A stretch of 23,260 bases of DNA from Actinomycetota bacterium (GTDB lineage: Bacteria; Actinomycetota; Thermoleophilia; Solirubrobacterales; Solirubrobacteraceae), in the NCBI GenBank assembly GCA_005883255.1, contig VAXS01000113.1, positions 1-23,260 of the forward strand, read 5' to 3'. The notes beneath the pieces are model-generated. The model saw only the letters and a list, made by a program, of their open reading frames with translations, was not told where the DNA came from and searched no databases. The position numbers and the translations under genes are program-made. The stretch's first letter is position 1. The number at the start of each line of letters is the position of its first letter. Below, one piece after another: positions 6,703 through 13,941 of this stretch.

Positions 6703-6708
6703 TAGTCT
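6703..6708 (+). promoter_or_regulatory. -10 element TAGTCT, leaderless-type
   Basis: TAGTCT ends 8 nt before the ATG at 6717 of the membrane protein gene, and no Shine-Dalgarno lies between. It is 30 bp past the dehydrogenase stop, so the membrane gene may have its own promoter even though it is co-oriented with that gene. Confidence 0.5.
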
Positions 6709-6716
6709 GCGCGGCG

Positions 6717-7763
6717 ATGGCGACCGTGGGAGGAACGTCGGGCGCGCGCAGCGTCGGGTTCCTGCGTCCCGAGCCCGACCGGCTCCAGCTGGTGGCCGCC
6801 GGAGCCATCCCCCTCACGATCGCGCTCCTGATGGTCAACGTCCGCTTCGACGGCGTGTGGGGCCGCGGCGTCCTGCTGGTCCTGACGCTGCTCGCCGCCG
6901 TCGTGGTGTTCGGGCCCGGGATGGCGGCCGAGCGCGAGGACGAGCATCCCGCGCCCGCCCAGACCGCGCTGCTGGTCGCCGGCCTGGCGCTGGTGGCGGT
7001 GGTGCTGTTCCGGCTGGCCCAGGTCTTCGGAGTCGACCACCCGCTGCGGGCCTCGGGCACGCTGTTCTGGACGACGGTGCTGTTCGCGGGGATCGCGGCG
7101 GTGCCCGCCTGGGGCCCGCGCAACTCGCCGGTGTGCGCGCTGATCGAGGTCGCCGCCGGCGGCGTGTCGCTGCTCGCCTTCGTCGACTGGGTGTTCGATC
7201 CGCACGGGCCCACGACGTCGCGCTGGATCCTGCTGCTGCTGATCGTCATCTACGCGGCCGCGTACTCGCGCGTGCGCGCCGAGCGGCCCCGCCACGGCGT
7301 GCAGATCGTCAACGCCGCGGGCCTCGCGGCGCTGGTGCTGATCCTCTCCTTCGCGGGCGCGTTCCTGCCCTTCGGAAGCGGCGGGAGGTCCAGCACCTGG
7401 TGGGAGCTGGTCGTCCTCGCCGCCGGGCTCGGCCTGCTGGCCTACGCCGTGCTGGAACGCGAGCGCGGCCCCGGCTACCTGTCGTTCGCCGTGCTGGTGG
7501 CGTTCGCCGTGGAGGCGGGAGTGCGCAGCCCGTCCGGCGCCTCGCTGGTGGGCTGGCCGCTCCTGCTGCTGATCGTGGGCGGCGGGGTGCTCGCGCTCGG
7601 ACTCCGACCCTGGGCCGCCACGCGCCGACCGGTCGCCGTCCGGCCGCCCGAGCCGCCGCCGCCTCCGGTCACCCCGCCGCGCGCGGCACCGGACGAGGGG
7701 GAGACCCGCCCGCTCCCGCCCACCGGCGAGTCGCCCACCGAGCCGCAGCCGCCAGTCGGCTAG
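6717..7763 (+). CDS. Ten-helix membrane protein of unknown function with Pro-rich tail
   Basis: A 348-aa protein with about ten hydrophobic segments (approximately 25-42, 50-68, 83-103, 113-131, 140-158, 169-184, 196-216, 228-246, 255-268 and 278-296). The cytoplasmic-looking C-terminal tail (303-348) is rich in Pro, Arg and Glu. I recognise no catalytic motif or named family. The short acidic loop AAEREDEHP lies near residue 70. Third-position GC is high throughout, so it is a genuine gene. It lies between the dehydrogenase and the carboxyltransferase genes, each with its own apparent -10 box, so proximity need not mean shared function. It could be a permease-like or scaffold protein; no function is proposed. 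Confidence 0.8.
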   Translation: MATVGGTSGARSVGFLRPEPDRLQLVAAGAIPLTIALLMVNVRFDGVWGRGVLLVLTLLAAVVVFGPGMAAEREDEHPAPAQTALLVAGLALVAVVLFRLAQVFGVDHPLRASGTLFWTTVLFAGIAAVPAWGPRNSPVCALIEVAAGGVSLLAFVDWVFDPHGPTTSRWILLLLIVIYAAAYSRVRAERPRHGVQIVNAAGLAALVLILSFAGAFLPFGSGGRSSTWWELVVLAAGLGLLAYAVLERERGPGYLSFAVLVAFAVEAGVRSPSGASLVGWPLLLLIVGGGVLALGLRPWAATRRPVAVRPPEPPPPPVTPPRAAPDEGETRPLPPTGESPTEPQPPVG

Positions 7764-7776
7764 CGCCGGGCGCTCA

Positions 7777-7782
7777 TAGACT
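7777..7782 (+). promoter_or_regulatory. -10 element TAGACT, leaderless-type
   Basis: TAGACT ends 9 nt before the ATG at 7792 of the carboxyltransferase gene. It lies in a 28-bp gap with no Shine-Dalgarno. Same geometry as the sites at 5882 and 6703. Confidence 0.5.
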
Positions 7783-7791
7783 CCGGCGGCC

Positions 7792-9312
7792 ATGAGCGAT
7801 CTGGCCTCTGCTCTAGAGCGCGCGCTGGCCGGCGGTCCCGAGCGCCATCGCGAGAAGGCGGCCCGGCAGGGGAAGCTGCCGGTCCGCGAGCGGGTGGCCC
7901 GGCTGCTGGACGAGGGCTCGTTCGCCGAAGAGGCGCTGCTGGCCAGCTGGGACCAGGACGGGCTGGGCGCCGACGGCGTGGTCACCGGTCTGGGGACGGT
8001 GGACGGCCGGCCGGTGGCGGTGATGGCCAACGACCCCACGGTCAAGGCGGGCTCCTGGGGACCCAGGACCGTCGAGAAGATCATCCGCATCCAGGAGCGG
8101 GCGATGGTCGAGCGGGTGCCGATGGTCTACCTGGTGGACTCGGCCGGCGCCCGGATCACGGAGCAGGTCCAGATGTTCCCGGGGCGCCGCGGCGCCGGGC
8201 GCATCTTCTACACCCAGGTGAGGCTCTCGGGCGTCGTCCCGCAGGTGTGCGTGCTGTTCGGGCCCAGCGCCGCCGGCGGCGCCTACATCCCCGCCTTCTG
8301 CGACGTGGTGATCATGCGCGACGGCAACGCCTCGATGTACCTGGGCTCGCCCCGGATGGCCGAGATGGTGATCGGCGAGAAGGTCACGCTGGAGGAGATG
8401 GGCGGGGCGCGGATGCACACCGGCGTCTCCGGCGTCGGGCATCTGCTGGTGAAGACCGACGAGGAGGGCATCGACGCCGCCCGCCGCTACCTGAGCTACT
8501 TCCCCAGCCACTGGGAGTGGCAGCCACCGCTGGCCAAGCCCCGGGAGCCCGCCTCGGACAGGCCCATCGCCGAGATCGTCCCCGCCGACGAGAACAAGCC
8601 CTTCGACATGCGCCTCCTGCTCGACGCCGTGCTCGACGCGGACTCGTTCTTCGAGGTCCACGCGCGCTGGGCCAAGGAGCTGATCGTCGGGTACGGCCGG
8701 CTCAACGGTCGCCCGCTGGGGATCGTGGCCAACCAGCCCCAGGTCAAGGGGGGCGTACTGTTCGTGGACTCGGCGGACAAGGCGGCCCGCTTCATCCAGA
8801 CCTGCAACGCCTTCGGCCTCCCGTTGCTGTTCCTGGCCGACGTGCCGGGGTTCATGATCGGCACGGCGGTGGAGCGCCAGGGCATCATCCGTCACGGCGC
8901 GAAGATGATCAGCGCCGTCTCGGAGGCGACCGTTCCCAAGGTCTCCGTGATCGTGCGCAAGGCCTACGGGGCGGGGCTCTACGCGATGGCCGGGCCGGCG
9001 TACGACCCCGACTGCTGCCTGGCTCTGCCCACGGCCTCGATCGCGGTCATGGGCCCCGAGGCGGCCATCAATGCGGTCTTCTACAACCAGCTCCAGGCCA
9101 TCGACGACGCCGAGGAGCGGGCGCGGCGCACGGACCAGCTGCGCCGCGAGTACGCGGCCGACATCGACATCCTGCACCTGGCCTCCGAGCTGGTGGTCGA
9201 CGCCGTTGTTCAGCCCCAGGATCTCCGCGCGGAGCTGGTCCGGCGCTTCGCGATCTACGCCGGCAAGCGCCGCGACTGGCCCGACAGGCGCAACCCGATC
9301 ACGCCGGCCTGA
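7792..9312 (+). CDS. Acyl-CoA carboxylase, carboxyltransferase (beta) subunit
   Basis: A 506-aa carboxyltransferase of the propionyl/methylcrotonyl/acetyl-CoA carboxylase family, full length (about 505-530 expected). It moves carboxyl from carboxybiotin to an acyl-CoA. The duplicated crotonase-like fold is visible. The N-terminal half has VYLVDSAGARITEQ (112-125) and the oxyanion loop SAAGGAYIPAFCD (159-171). The C-terminal half has FLADVPGFMIGTAVE (347-361) and the second oxyanion loop RKAYGAGLYAMAG (389-401). The GGAYIPA motif is shared with MCC-like and PCC-like members. Substrate choice depends on a few pocket residues that I cannot assign with confidence. No biotin carboxylase or biotin carrier gene is in the window, so its partner must be elsewhere. 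The nearby acetoacetyl-CoA synthetase would fit leucine or short-chain acyl-CoA metabolism. Confidence 0.92.
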   Translation: MSDLASALERALAGGPERHREKAARQGKLPVRERVARLLDEGSFAEEALLASWDQDGLGADGVVTGLGTVDGRPVAVMANDPTVKAGSWGPRTVEKIIRIQERAMVERVPMVYLVDSAGARITEQVQMFPGRRGAGRIFYTQVRLSGVVPQVCVLFGPSAAGGAYIPAFCDVVIMRDGNASMYLGSPRMAEMVIGEKVTLEEMGGARMHTGVSGVGHLLVKTDEEGIDAARRYLSYFPSHWEWQPPLAKPREPASDRPIAEIVPADENKPFDMRLLLDAVLDADSFFEVHARWAKELIVGYGRLNGRPLGIVANQPQVKGGVLFVDSADKAARFIQTCNAFGLPLLFLADVPGFMIGTAVERQGIIRHGAKMISAVSEATVPKVSVIVRKAYGAGLYAMAGPAYDPDCCLALPTASIAVMGPEAAINAVFYNQLQAIDDAEERARRTDQLRREYAADIDILHLASELVVDAVVQPQDLRAELVRRFAIYAGKRRDWPDRRNPITPA

Positions 9313-9348
9313 AGCATCAACTTTTCACAAAGCGGGGCGCGTCGGAGG

Positions 9349-9382
9349 TAGCGTCGGACGGACACCGCTTCTACGGAAGGAG
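9349..9382 (+). promoter_or_regulatory. Leadered promoter and Shine-Dalgarno of the SnoaL-like gene
   Basis: TAGCGT (9349-9354) is a plausible -10, and GGAAGGAG (9375-9382) is a strong ribosome binding site 5 nt before the ATG at 9388. This contrasts with neighbours that lack any Shine-Dalgarno. The segment CTTTTCACAA at 9321-9330 is locally AT-rich and may contribute to the promoter, but its spacing to the -10 is long. Confidence 0.5.
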
Positions 9383-9387
9383 ATCGC

Positions 9388-9804
9388 ATGGCCCAGCAAG
9401 ATGTAGAGAACACGCGGGCCGCATACGAGGCGTTCGGGCGCGGCGACGTGATGGCCGCCATCGAGGCCTTCGCCGACGACGTCGAATGGTGGACGTCGGA
9501 GTCGCTCCCCAACGGCGGCCTGATCCGGGGCAAGGACAACGTGCTCGATGCGTGGTCGCAGATCCCCAACTACGCGACCGAGTTCGCCGTCCACCCCGAC
9601 CAGATCGTCGAGTGCGGGGACATGGTCGTGGTCCGGGGCCACCAGCACATGAAGACGAAGGACACGGGCGAGTCCTACGAGGGGCCGTTCGTGCAGATCC
9701 TCGAGATGCGCGATGGGAAGGTCCAGCGCGCCGAGTTCTTCGAGGACAGCGGCAAGGTCCTGGAGGCCCTGGCCGGCCAGAACATCGAGCTCGGCGTCGC
9801 CTGA
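9388..9804 (+). CDS. SnoaL/NTF2-like fold protein
   Basis: A 138-aa single-domain protein with the SnoaL-like/NTF2 pattern: an N-terminal helix (NTRAAYEAFGRGDVMAAIEAF), DDVEWW, a middle GxIRGKDNVLDAW segment, beta-strands MVVVRGHQHMKT and a final strand ending VQRAEFFEDSGKVLEAL. Such proteins are small cup-shaped enzymes or ligand binders (ketosteroid isomerase-like, polyketide cyclase-like). The fold is easy to see but the substrate is not. It is probably cytoplasmic, with no signal peptide. A strong Shine-Dalgarno fixes the start. The DedA gene follows on the same strand after 52 bp containing a hairpin and a palindrome, so it may be monocistronic. Confidence 0.85.
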   Translation: MAQQDVENTRAAYEAFGRGDVMAAIEAFADDVEWWTSESLPNGGLIRGKDNVLDAWSQIPNYATEFAVHPDQIVECGDMVVVRGHQHMKTKDTGESYEGPFVQILEMRDGKVQRAEFFEDSGKVLEALAGQNIELGVA

Positions 9805-9826
9805 CGCCGCCCGGGTGAGAGCGGCG
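9805..9826 (+). terminator. Possible hairpin terminator after the SnoaL-like gene
   Basis: CGCCGC (9805-9810) and GCGGCG (9821-9826) form a 6-bp stem with a 10-nt loop immediately after the TGA. No T-tract. GC richness makes chance hairpins common, so this is weak. Confidence 0.3.
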
Positions 9827-9840
9827 GCGCCGGCCCGGGG

Positions 9841-9855
9841 CGTCACCATGTGACG
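9841..9855. promoter_or_regulatory. Perfect palindrome CGTCAC-CAT-GTGACG just before the DedA gene
   Basis: Six-bp perfect arms with a 3-nt spacer, ending 1 nt before the GTG start at 9857. It resembles an operator or a translational-control hairpin that would mask the start. No Shine-Dalgarno or TAnnnT box is obvious for this gene. Function is inferred from position and symmetry only. Confidence 0.4.
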
Positions 9856-9856
9856 G

Positions 9857-10453
9857 GTGCCGCTCGCCCTCCTCTCGATTCCCCGGAACCTCGGGTACGT
9901 CGCGCTGGCCGCCCTGGTGGGCACCGAGGCCAGCGGCGTGCCCGTGCCCGGCGAGACCGCGCTGATCACCGCGTCGGTCCTGTCCTCGGACGGGAAGCTG
10001 GCCATCGAGGCGGTGATCGCGATCGCCGCGGCGTCGGCCATCGTCGGGGACAACATCGGCTACCTGCTGGGCGCCCGCTTCGGCCGGCGGTTGCTCACCC
10101 GCCCGGGGCGGACCTACGAGCACCGGGTGCGCGCGCTGCGCCGCGGCGATGAGCTGTTCGCCCGCCATGGCGCCAAGGCGGTGTTCTTCGGACGCTGGAT
10201 CGCCGGCCTGCGGGTGTGGGCGGCCTGGCTGGCCGGCATGACCAGCATGCGCTGGCCCACGTTCCTGGTCTGGAACGCGCTGGGCGGCATCGCCTGGGCG
10301 CTCTGGTTCGGCCTGCTGGGCTACTTCGGCGGGGCGGCCGCCGCCCACGTGGTCGAGCGGGTGGGCATCGGAGCGGGGATCGCCGTCGTCTCGGGCGCGC
10401 TGATGCTCTACGTGGGGATTCGCTGGCGGCTGCGCCGGCGGGCCCGGCGCTAG
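9857..10453 (+). CDS. DedA-family (SNARE-associated/VTT domain) membrane protein
   Basis: A 198-aa membrane protein. Family landmarks: the re-entrant-loop motif GTEASGVPVPGETALITA (22-39) containing the key PxPGE sequence, GDNIGYLLGARFG (64-76), then FFGRWIAGLRVWAAWLAGM (110-128), matching the DedA FxGRFxPxxRxxxxxxAG pattern with the important arginines, and a last helix at 172-188. DedA proteins are proposed to act in undecaprenyl-phosphate or phospholipid translocation and in membrane homeostasis. The GTG at 9857 is the first start in frame. Residues before the PxPGE motif are short, as is common. Stop TAG overlaps a CTAG. Confidence 0.88.
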   Translation: MPLALLSIPRNLGYVALAALVGTEASGVPVPGETALITASVLSSDGKLAIEAVIAIAAASAIVGDNIGYLLGARFGRRLLTRPGRTYEHRVRALRRGDELFARHGAKAVFFGRWIAGLRVWAAWLAGMTSMRWPTFLVWNALGGIAWALWFGLLGYFGGAAAAHVVERVGIGAGIAVVSGALMLYVGIRWRLRRRARR

Positions 10454-10467
10454 GCGCGCGCGAATCG

Positions 10468-10503
10468 GGTATACCTCCCGCGGACGATCCCGGGCAGGGG
10501 AGG
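10468..10503 (+). promoter_or_regulatory. Promoter -10 and Shine-Dalgarno of the secreted beta-propeller gene
   Basis: GGTATACC (10468-10475) holds a TATACC -10-like hexamer in an otherwise GC-rich gap. GGGGAGG (10497-10503) is a good ribosome binding site 7 nt before the ATG at 10511. This gene therefore has a leader, unlike the synthetase gene that follows it. Confidence 0.45.
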
Positions 10504-10510
10504 CAGGAGA

Positions 10511-11932
10511 ATGACGCACGCTGTTCGTCGGGTGGGAGGCCTCGCGGTGGCCAGCCTCGTCGCGCTCTGGCTGCTGGTCGGGATGGCGGCGGCGCAGCCG
10601 GGCAAGCCCAAGCCCCCCCGGCACTCCCCGCCGCCGGCTGCGCCCACCGCGGGCACGGCCGGGAGCTTTTCCTACGGCGAGCTGCGCGGCGACACGGTGG
10701 GCGCCTCGGGCTGCGGCGACAACGTCGCGGCCGAGCCGGCCATCCACGTCTCGCCCGCCTCCGACGTGTTCCTCAGCTCCGAGCGCGGCCTCAGCGGCGG
10801 CACCGACGTCTGGCGTGGCCTGGGCGCGACGGGGGGCTCCGGCGCCTCGGGCTGCGGCCTCGAGTACCGCGGGCAGCCCAACGCCGTCGCCGGCACGGGC
10901 GCGTCCGGCGGCGACACCGACCTGGCGATCGCCAGCGCCCCCAACGCGCTGGGCAACCTCAACGTGTACGTGGCCAGCCTCAACCTGGCCTCGGTGGCGG
11001 TCGCCCACTCGGGCGACCGCGGCGCCACCTTCGCCAACGTGCCGGTGGTGGGCGGGCTGCCCGGCGACGATCGCCCCTGGATCGCCGCCTACGGGGCGAG
11101 CACGTCGCTGCTCACCTTCCACGACATCGCCACGGACAACATCGACGTCCTGCGCTCGGACGACGGCGGCAGCACCTACGTGCAGCGCTCCCGGGTCATC
11201 GACGACACCGACTACAAGGCGCAGGCCAACGAGCTCGGAAACCTGGTGATCGACCGCCGCAATCCCACGGCGGGCGGGTTCTGGGCCTACCAGTCGTTCG
11301 TGGCGCCCTCGGATCTCAACGGCTCCGACTACAACGAGGCGTTCCTGGGCGTCTCCGACGACGGCGGCACCACCTGGTCGGTCAAGCCGATCCCCTGCAG
11401 CACCTCGGGCACCGGCCTCGACCACATCTTCCCCAACGTCTCGGTGGCTCCCGACGGCGAGCTCTGGTACGCGTGGTCCGACGACCGCAACGTGTTCACC
11501 GCCCACTCCTCCGACCACGGCGGCACGTGGACGTGCTCCGGGCCGGTGAGCACCTCCAGCGCGCAGGCGGTGATGCCCTGGCTGGTCGCCACCTCGGCCG
11601 GCGTCGACCTCGTCTACTACGGGTCGCCCACCGCGCCGGGCCCGCACTCCAGCCAGACGTTCTACGTCTACTTCGTCCAGGACCCGACGAGCACGCCCAG
11701 CGGCTGGGGCAGCCCCCAGCAGCTGATGCCCGTCCACCAGGGCGAGGTGTGCGAGGGCGGGTTCGGCTGCAACAGCGGGCGGCAGCTGTTCGACGACTTC
11801 GGCGTGGACACCGACCCCGCCGGCTGGGCGCACATCGCCTTCTCGCACGACGCCCCGAACCTGGGCGGCTCCGGCTCCTACACCGGCTACGCCGTGCAGA
11901 CCGGGGGCACCCAGGTCGGCGCGCCCAACTGA
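10511..11932 (+). CDS. Secreted Asp-box (BNR/sialidase-like) beta-propeller protein
   Basis: A 473-aa exported protein. Residues 1-28 form a signal peptide (Arg-containing start, hydrophobic 11-24, MAAAQ cleavage region), followed by a Pro/Lys-rich linker (30-48). Four Asp-box motifs (S/xDxGxT[WYF]) are visible: SGDRGATF (167-174), SDDGGSTY (216-223), SDDGGTTW (282-289) and SDHGGTW (334-340). Their roughly 50-65-residue spacing is typical of a six-bladed propeller. Several Cys residues (68, 115, 296, 342 and others) may form disulphides outside the cell. I see no RIP motif or sialidase arginine triad, so sialidase activity is not supported. A binding or structural role, or another glycan activity, is equally possible. 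The start is fixed by the Shine-Dalgarno and signal peptide. Confidence 0.85.
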   Translation: MTHAVRRVGGLAVASLVALWLLVGMAAAQPGKPKPPRHSPPPAAPTAGTAGSFSYGELRGDTVGASGCGDNVAAEPAIHVSPASDVFLSSERGLSGGTDVWRGLGATGGSGASGCGLEYRGQPNAVAGTGASGGDTDLAIASAPNALGNLNVYVASLNLASVAVAHSGDRGATFANVPVVGGLPGDDRPWIAAYGASTSLLTFHDIATDNIDVLRSDDGGSTYVQRSRVIDDTDYKAQANELGNLVIDRRNPTAGGFWAYQSFVAPSDLNGSDYNEAFLGVSDDGGTTWSVKPIPCSTSGTGLDHIFPNVSVAPDGELWYAWSDDRNVFTAHSSDHGGTWTCSGPVSTSSAQAVMPWLVATSAGVDLVYYGSPTAPGPHSSQTFYVYFVQDPTSTPSGWGSPQQLMPVHQGEVCEGGFGCNSGRQLFDDFGVDTDPAGWAHIAFSHDAPNLGGSGSYTGYAVQTGGTQVGAPN

Positions 11933-11952
11933 TCCGCCCGGGTTTCGCCGCG

Positions 11953-11958
11953 TAGAAT
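11953..11958 (+). promoter_or_regulatory. -10 element TAGAAT, leaderless-type
   Basis: TAGAAT ends 9 nt before the GTG at 11968 of the acetoacetyl-CoA synthetase gene, with no Shine-Dalgarno between. It lies in the 35-bp gap after the propeller gene. Confidence 0.55.
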
Positions 11959-11967
11959 CGGCGCTCC

Positions 11968-13941
11968 GTGAGCGACCTGGCCACCGCCGCGCGCGGCGAC
12001 CTGCTGTGGGAGCCGTCGCAGGAGGTCGTGGAGCGCGCCACCTTGACCCGCTACCTCCGCTGGCTGGAGTCCGAGCGGGGCCTGCGCTTCGACGACTACC
12101 AGGCGCTGTGGCGGTGGTCGATCGACGACCTCGAGGCGTTCTGGGCCACGATCTGGCACTTCTGCCAGGTGCGGGCCGCCGCCCCCTACGAGCGCGTGCT
12201 CGAGCGCCGGGAGATGCCCGGCGCCCAGTGGTTCTCGGGGGCCGCGCTCAACTACGCCGAGAACGTGTTCGCCGCCGCCCGCGGCGACGAGCCGGCGATC
12301 CTGGCGCGCTCGGAGAGCCGGCCGGACCTTCAGCTGTCCTGGGCGGAGCTGCGCGAGCAGGTGGCGCGGGCCGCCGGCGGTCTGCGCGAGCTGGGGGTCG
12401 GGCGGGGCGATCGCGTCGTCGCCTACCTGCCGAACGTCCCCGAGACCGTGGTGGCGTTCCTGGCCACCGCCAGCCTGGGCGCGGTGTGGTCCAGCGCCGC
12501 GCCGGAGTTCGGCGCCCGCAGCGTCATCGACCGCTTCGGGCAGATCGAGCCCACCGTGCTGCTGGCCGTCGACGGCTATCGCTACGGCGGGCGCGATCAC
12601 GACCGCCGCGAGACCGTGGCCGCCCTGCGGGAGGCGATGCCCGGGCTGCGGGCCACGGTGGTCCTCCCGTACCTCCAGGACGATCCGGCGGTCGACGACG
12701 CGCTGACCTGGGACCAGATGCTGGCGGCGGGAGACGGCGCGTTGGCCTTCGAGGCCGTGCCGTTCGACCACCCGCTGTGGGTGCTCTACTCGTCCGGGAC
12801 CACCGGCCTGCCCAAGGCGATCGTCCAGGGGCAGGGTGGCATCCTGCTCGAGCAGCTCAAGAAGGGCCACCTGCATCTCGACCTGCACCCGGGCGACCGG
12901 ATGTTCTGGTTCACCACCACCGGCTGGATGATGTGGAACTTCCTGGTCGGTTGCCTGCTGCCGGGCGCCACGATCCTGCTCTACGACGGCGACCCCGCGC
13001 ACCCCGATCTCGACGTGCTCTGGGACTACGCCCAGGACTCGGGGATGACGTGCTTCGGCACCAGCGCGAGCTACATCGCCAGCTGCCTCAAGGCCGGGCG
13101 CTCGCCCCGGCGCACCCACGACCTCTCGGCGCTGTGCAGCGTGGGCTCCACGGGCTCGCCGCTGGCGCCGGAGGGCTTCCAGTGGGTCTACGACGAGGTG
13201 AAGCCCGACGCCTGGCTGTTCTCCACCAGCGGCGGCACCGACGTGTGCACCGCCTTCGTGGGCGGGGTCCCGACGCTGCCGGTGTACCGGGGCGAGCTGC
13301 AGGGGCGGGCGTTGGGCGCGGCGGTGAAGGCGTTCGACGAGGAGGGCCGCGAGGTGGTCGACCGGGTGGGCGAGCTGGTGATCACCGAGCCGATGCCCTC
13401 GATGCCGCTGTTCTTCTGGGACGACCCGGGTGGGGAGCGCTACCGCGAGAGCTACTTCGACGTCTACCCGGGCGTGTGGCGGCACGGCGACTGGATCGAG
13501 ATCACCTCGCGCGGCACCGCCGTCATCTACGGCCGCTCGGACTCGACCATCAACCGCCAGGGCGTCCGGATGGGGACCAGCGAGATCTACCGCGCGGTGC
13601 TGGCGGAGCCGGAGCTGGTGGACGCGCTGGTATTGGACGTGCCCCGCCCCGGCACCGAGGGATGGATGCCACTGTTCGTGGTGCTGGACGAGGGCGCCGA
13701 GCTCGACGACGGGCTGCGCGACCGGATCCGCCGGCGGATCCGCGCGGACGTGTCGCCCCGGCACGTGCCCAACGAGATCTACGCGGTGGCCGAGATCCCC
13801 CGCACCCTGTCCGGCAAGGTGCTGGAGGTGCCGGTGAAGAAGATCCTCACCGGCACCCCGCCCGACCAGGCGGCCAGCCGCGACTCGCTGGCCAACCCGG
13901 CCGCGCTCGACTGGTTCGTGGAGCTGGCGCGGCGCCTCTAG
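11968..13941 (+). CDS. Acetoacetate-CoA ligase (acetoacetyl-CoA synthetase)
   Basis: A 657-aa full-length ANL-superfamily enzyme (family about 650-670 aa) that activates acetoacetate with ATP and CoA to acetoacetyl-CoA in the cytoplasm. Seen: N-terminal ACS-type cap (LTRYLRWLESERGL), WFSGAALNYAENVF (88-101), P-loop YSSGTTGLPKAIVQ (274-287), FTTTGWMMWNFLVGCLLPGA, the adenylate-binding STSGGTDVCTAFVGG, WRHGDWIEITSRGTAVIYGRSDSTINRQGVRMGTSEIY spanning the hinge, and the C-terminal catalytic Lys617 in TLSGK. ALNYAEN and the GGTDVC motif distinguish acetoacetate ligases from acetyl-CoA synthetases. The GTG start follows TAGAAT by 9 nt. Its TAG stop shares the CTAG at 13938-13941 with the convergent gene. 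Likely role: ketone body, PHB or leucine-derived acetoacetate use. Confidence 0.92.
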   Translation: MSDLATAARGDLLWEPSQEVVERATLTRYLRWLESERGLRFDDYQALWRWSIDDLEAFWATIWHFCQVRAAAPYERVLERREMPGAQWFSGAALNYAENVFAAARGDEPAILARSESRPDLQLSWAELREQVARAAGGLRELGVGRGDRVVAYLPNVPETVVAFLATASLGAVWSSAAPEFGARSVIDRFGQIEPTVLLAVDGYRYGGRDHDRRETVAALREAMPGLRATVVLPYLQDDPAVDDALTWDQMLAAGDGALAFEAVPFDHPLWVLYSSGTTGLPKAIVQGQGGILLEQLKKGHLHLDLHPGDRMFWFTTTGWMMWNFLVGCLLPGATILLYDGDPAHPDLDVLWDYAQDSGMTCFGTSASYIASCLKAGRSPRRTHDLSALCSVGSTGSPLAPEGFQWVYDEVKPDAWLFSTSGGTDVCTAFVGGVPTLPVYRGELQGRALGAAVKAFDEEGREVVDRVGELVITEPMPSMPLFFWDDPGGERYRESYFDVYPGVWRHGDWIEITSRGTAVIYGRSDSTINRQGVRMGTSEIYRAVLAEPELVDALVLDVPRPGTEGWMPLFVVLDEGAELDDGLRDRIRRRIRADVSPRHVPNEIYAVAEIPRTLSGKVLEVPVKKILTGTPPDQAASRDSLANPAALDWFVELARRL

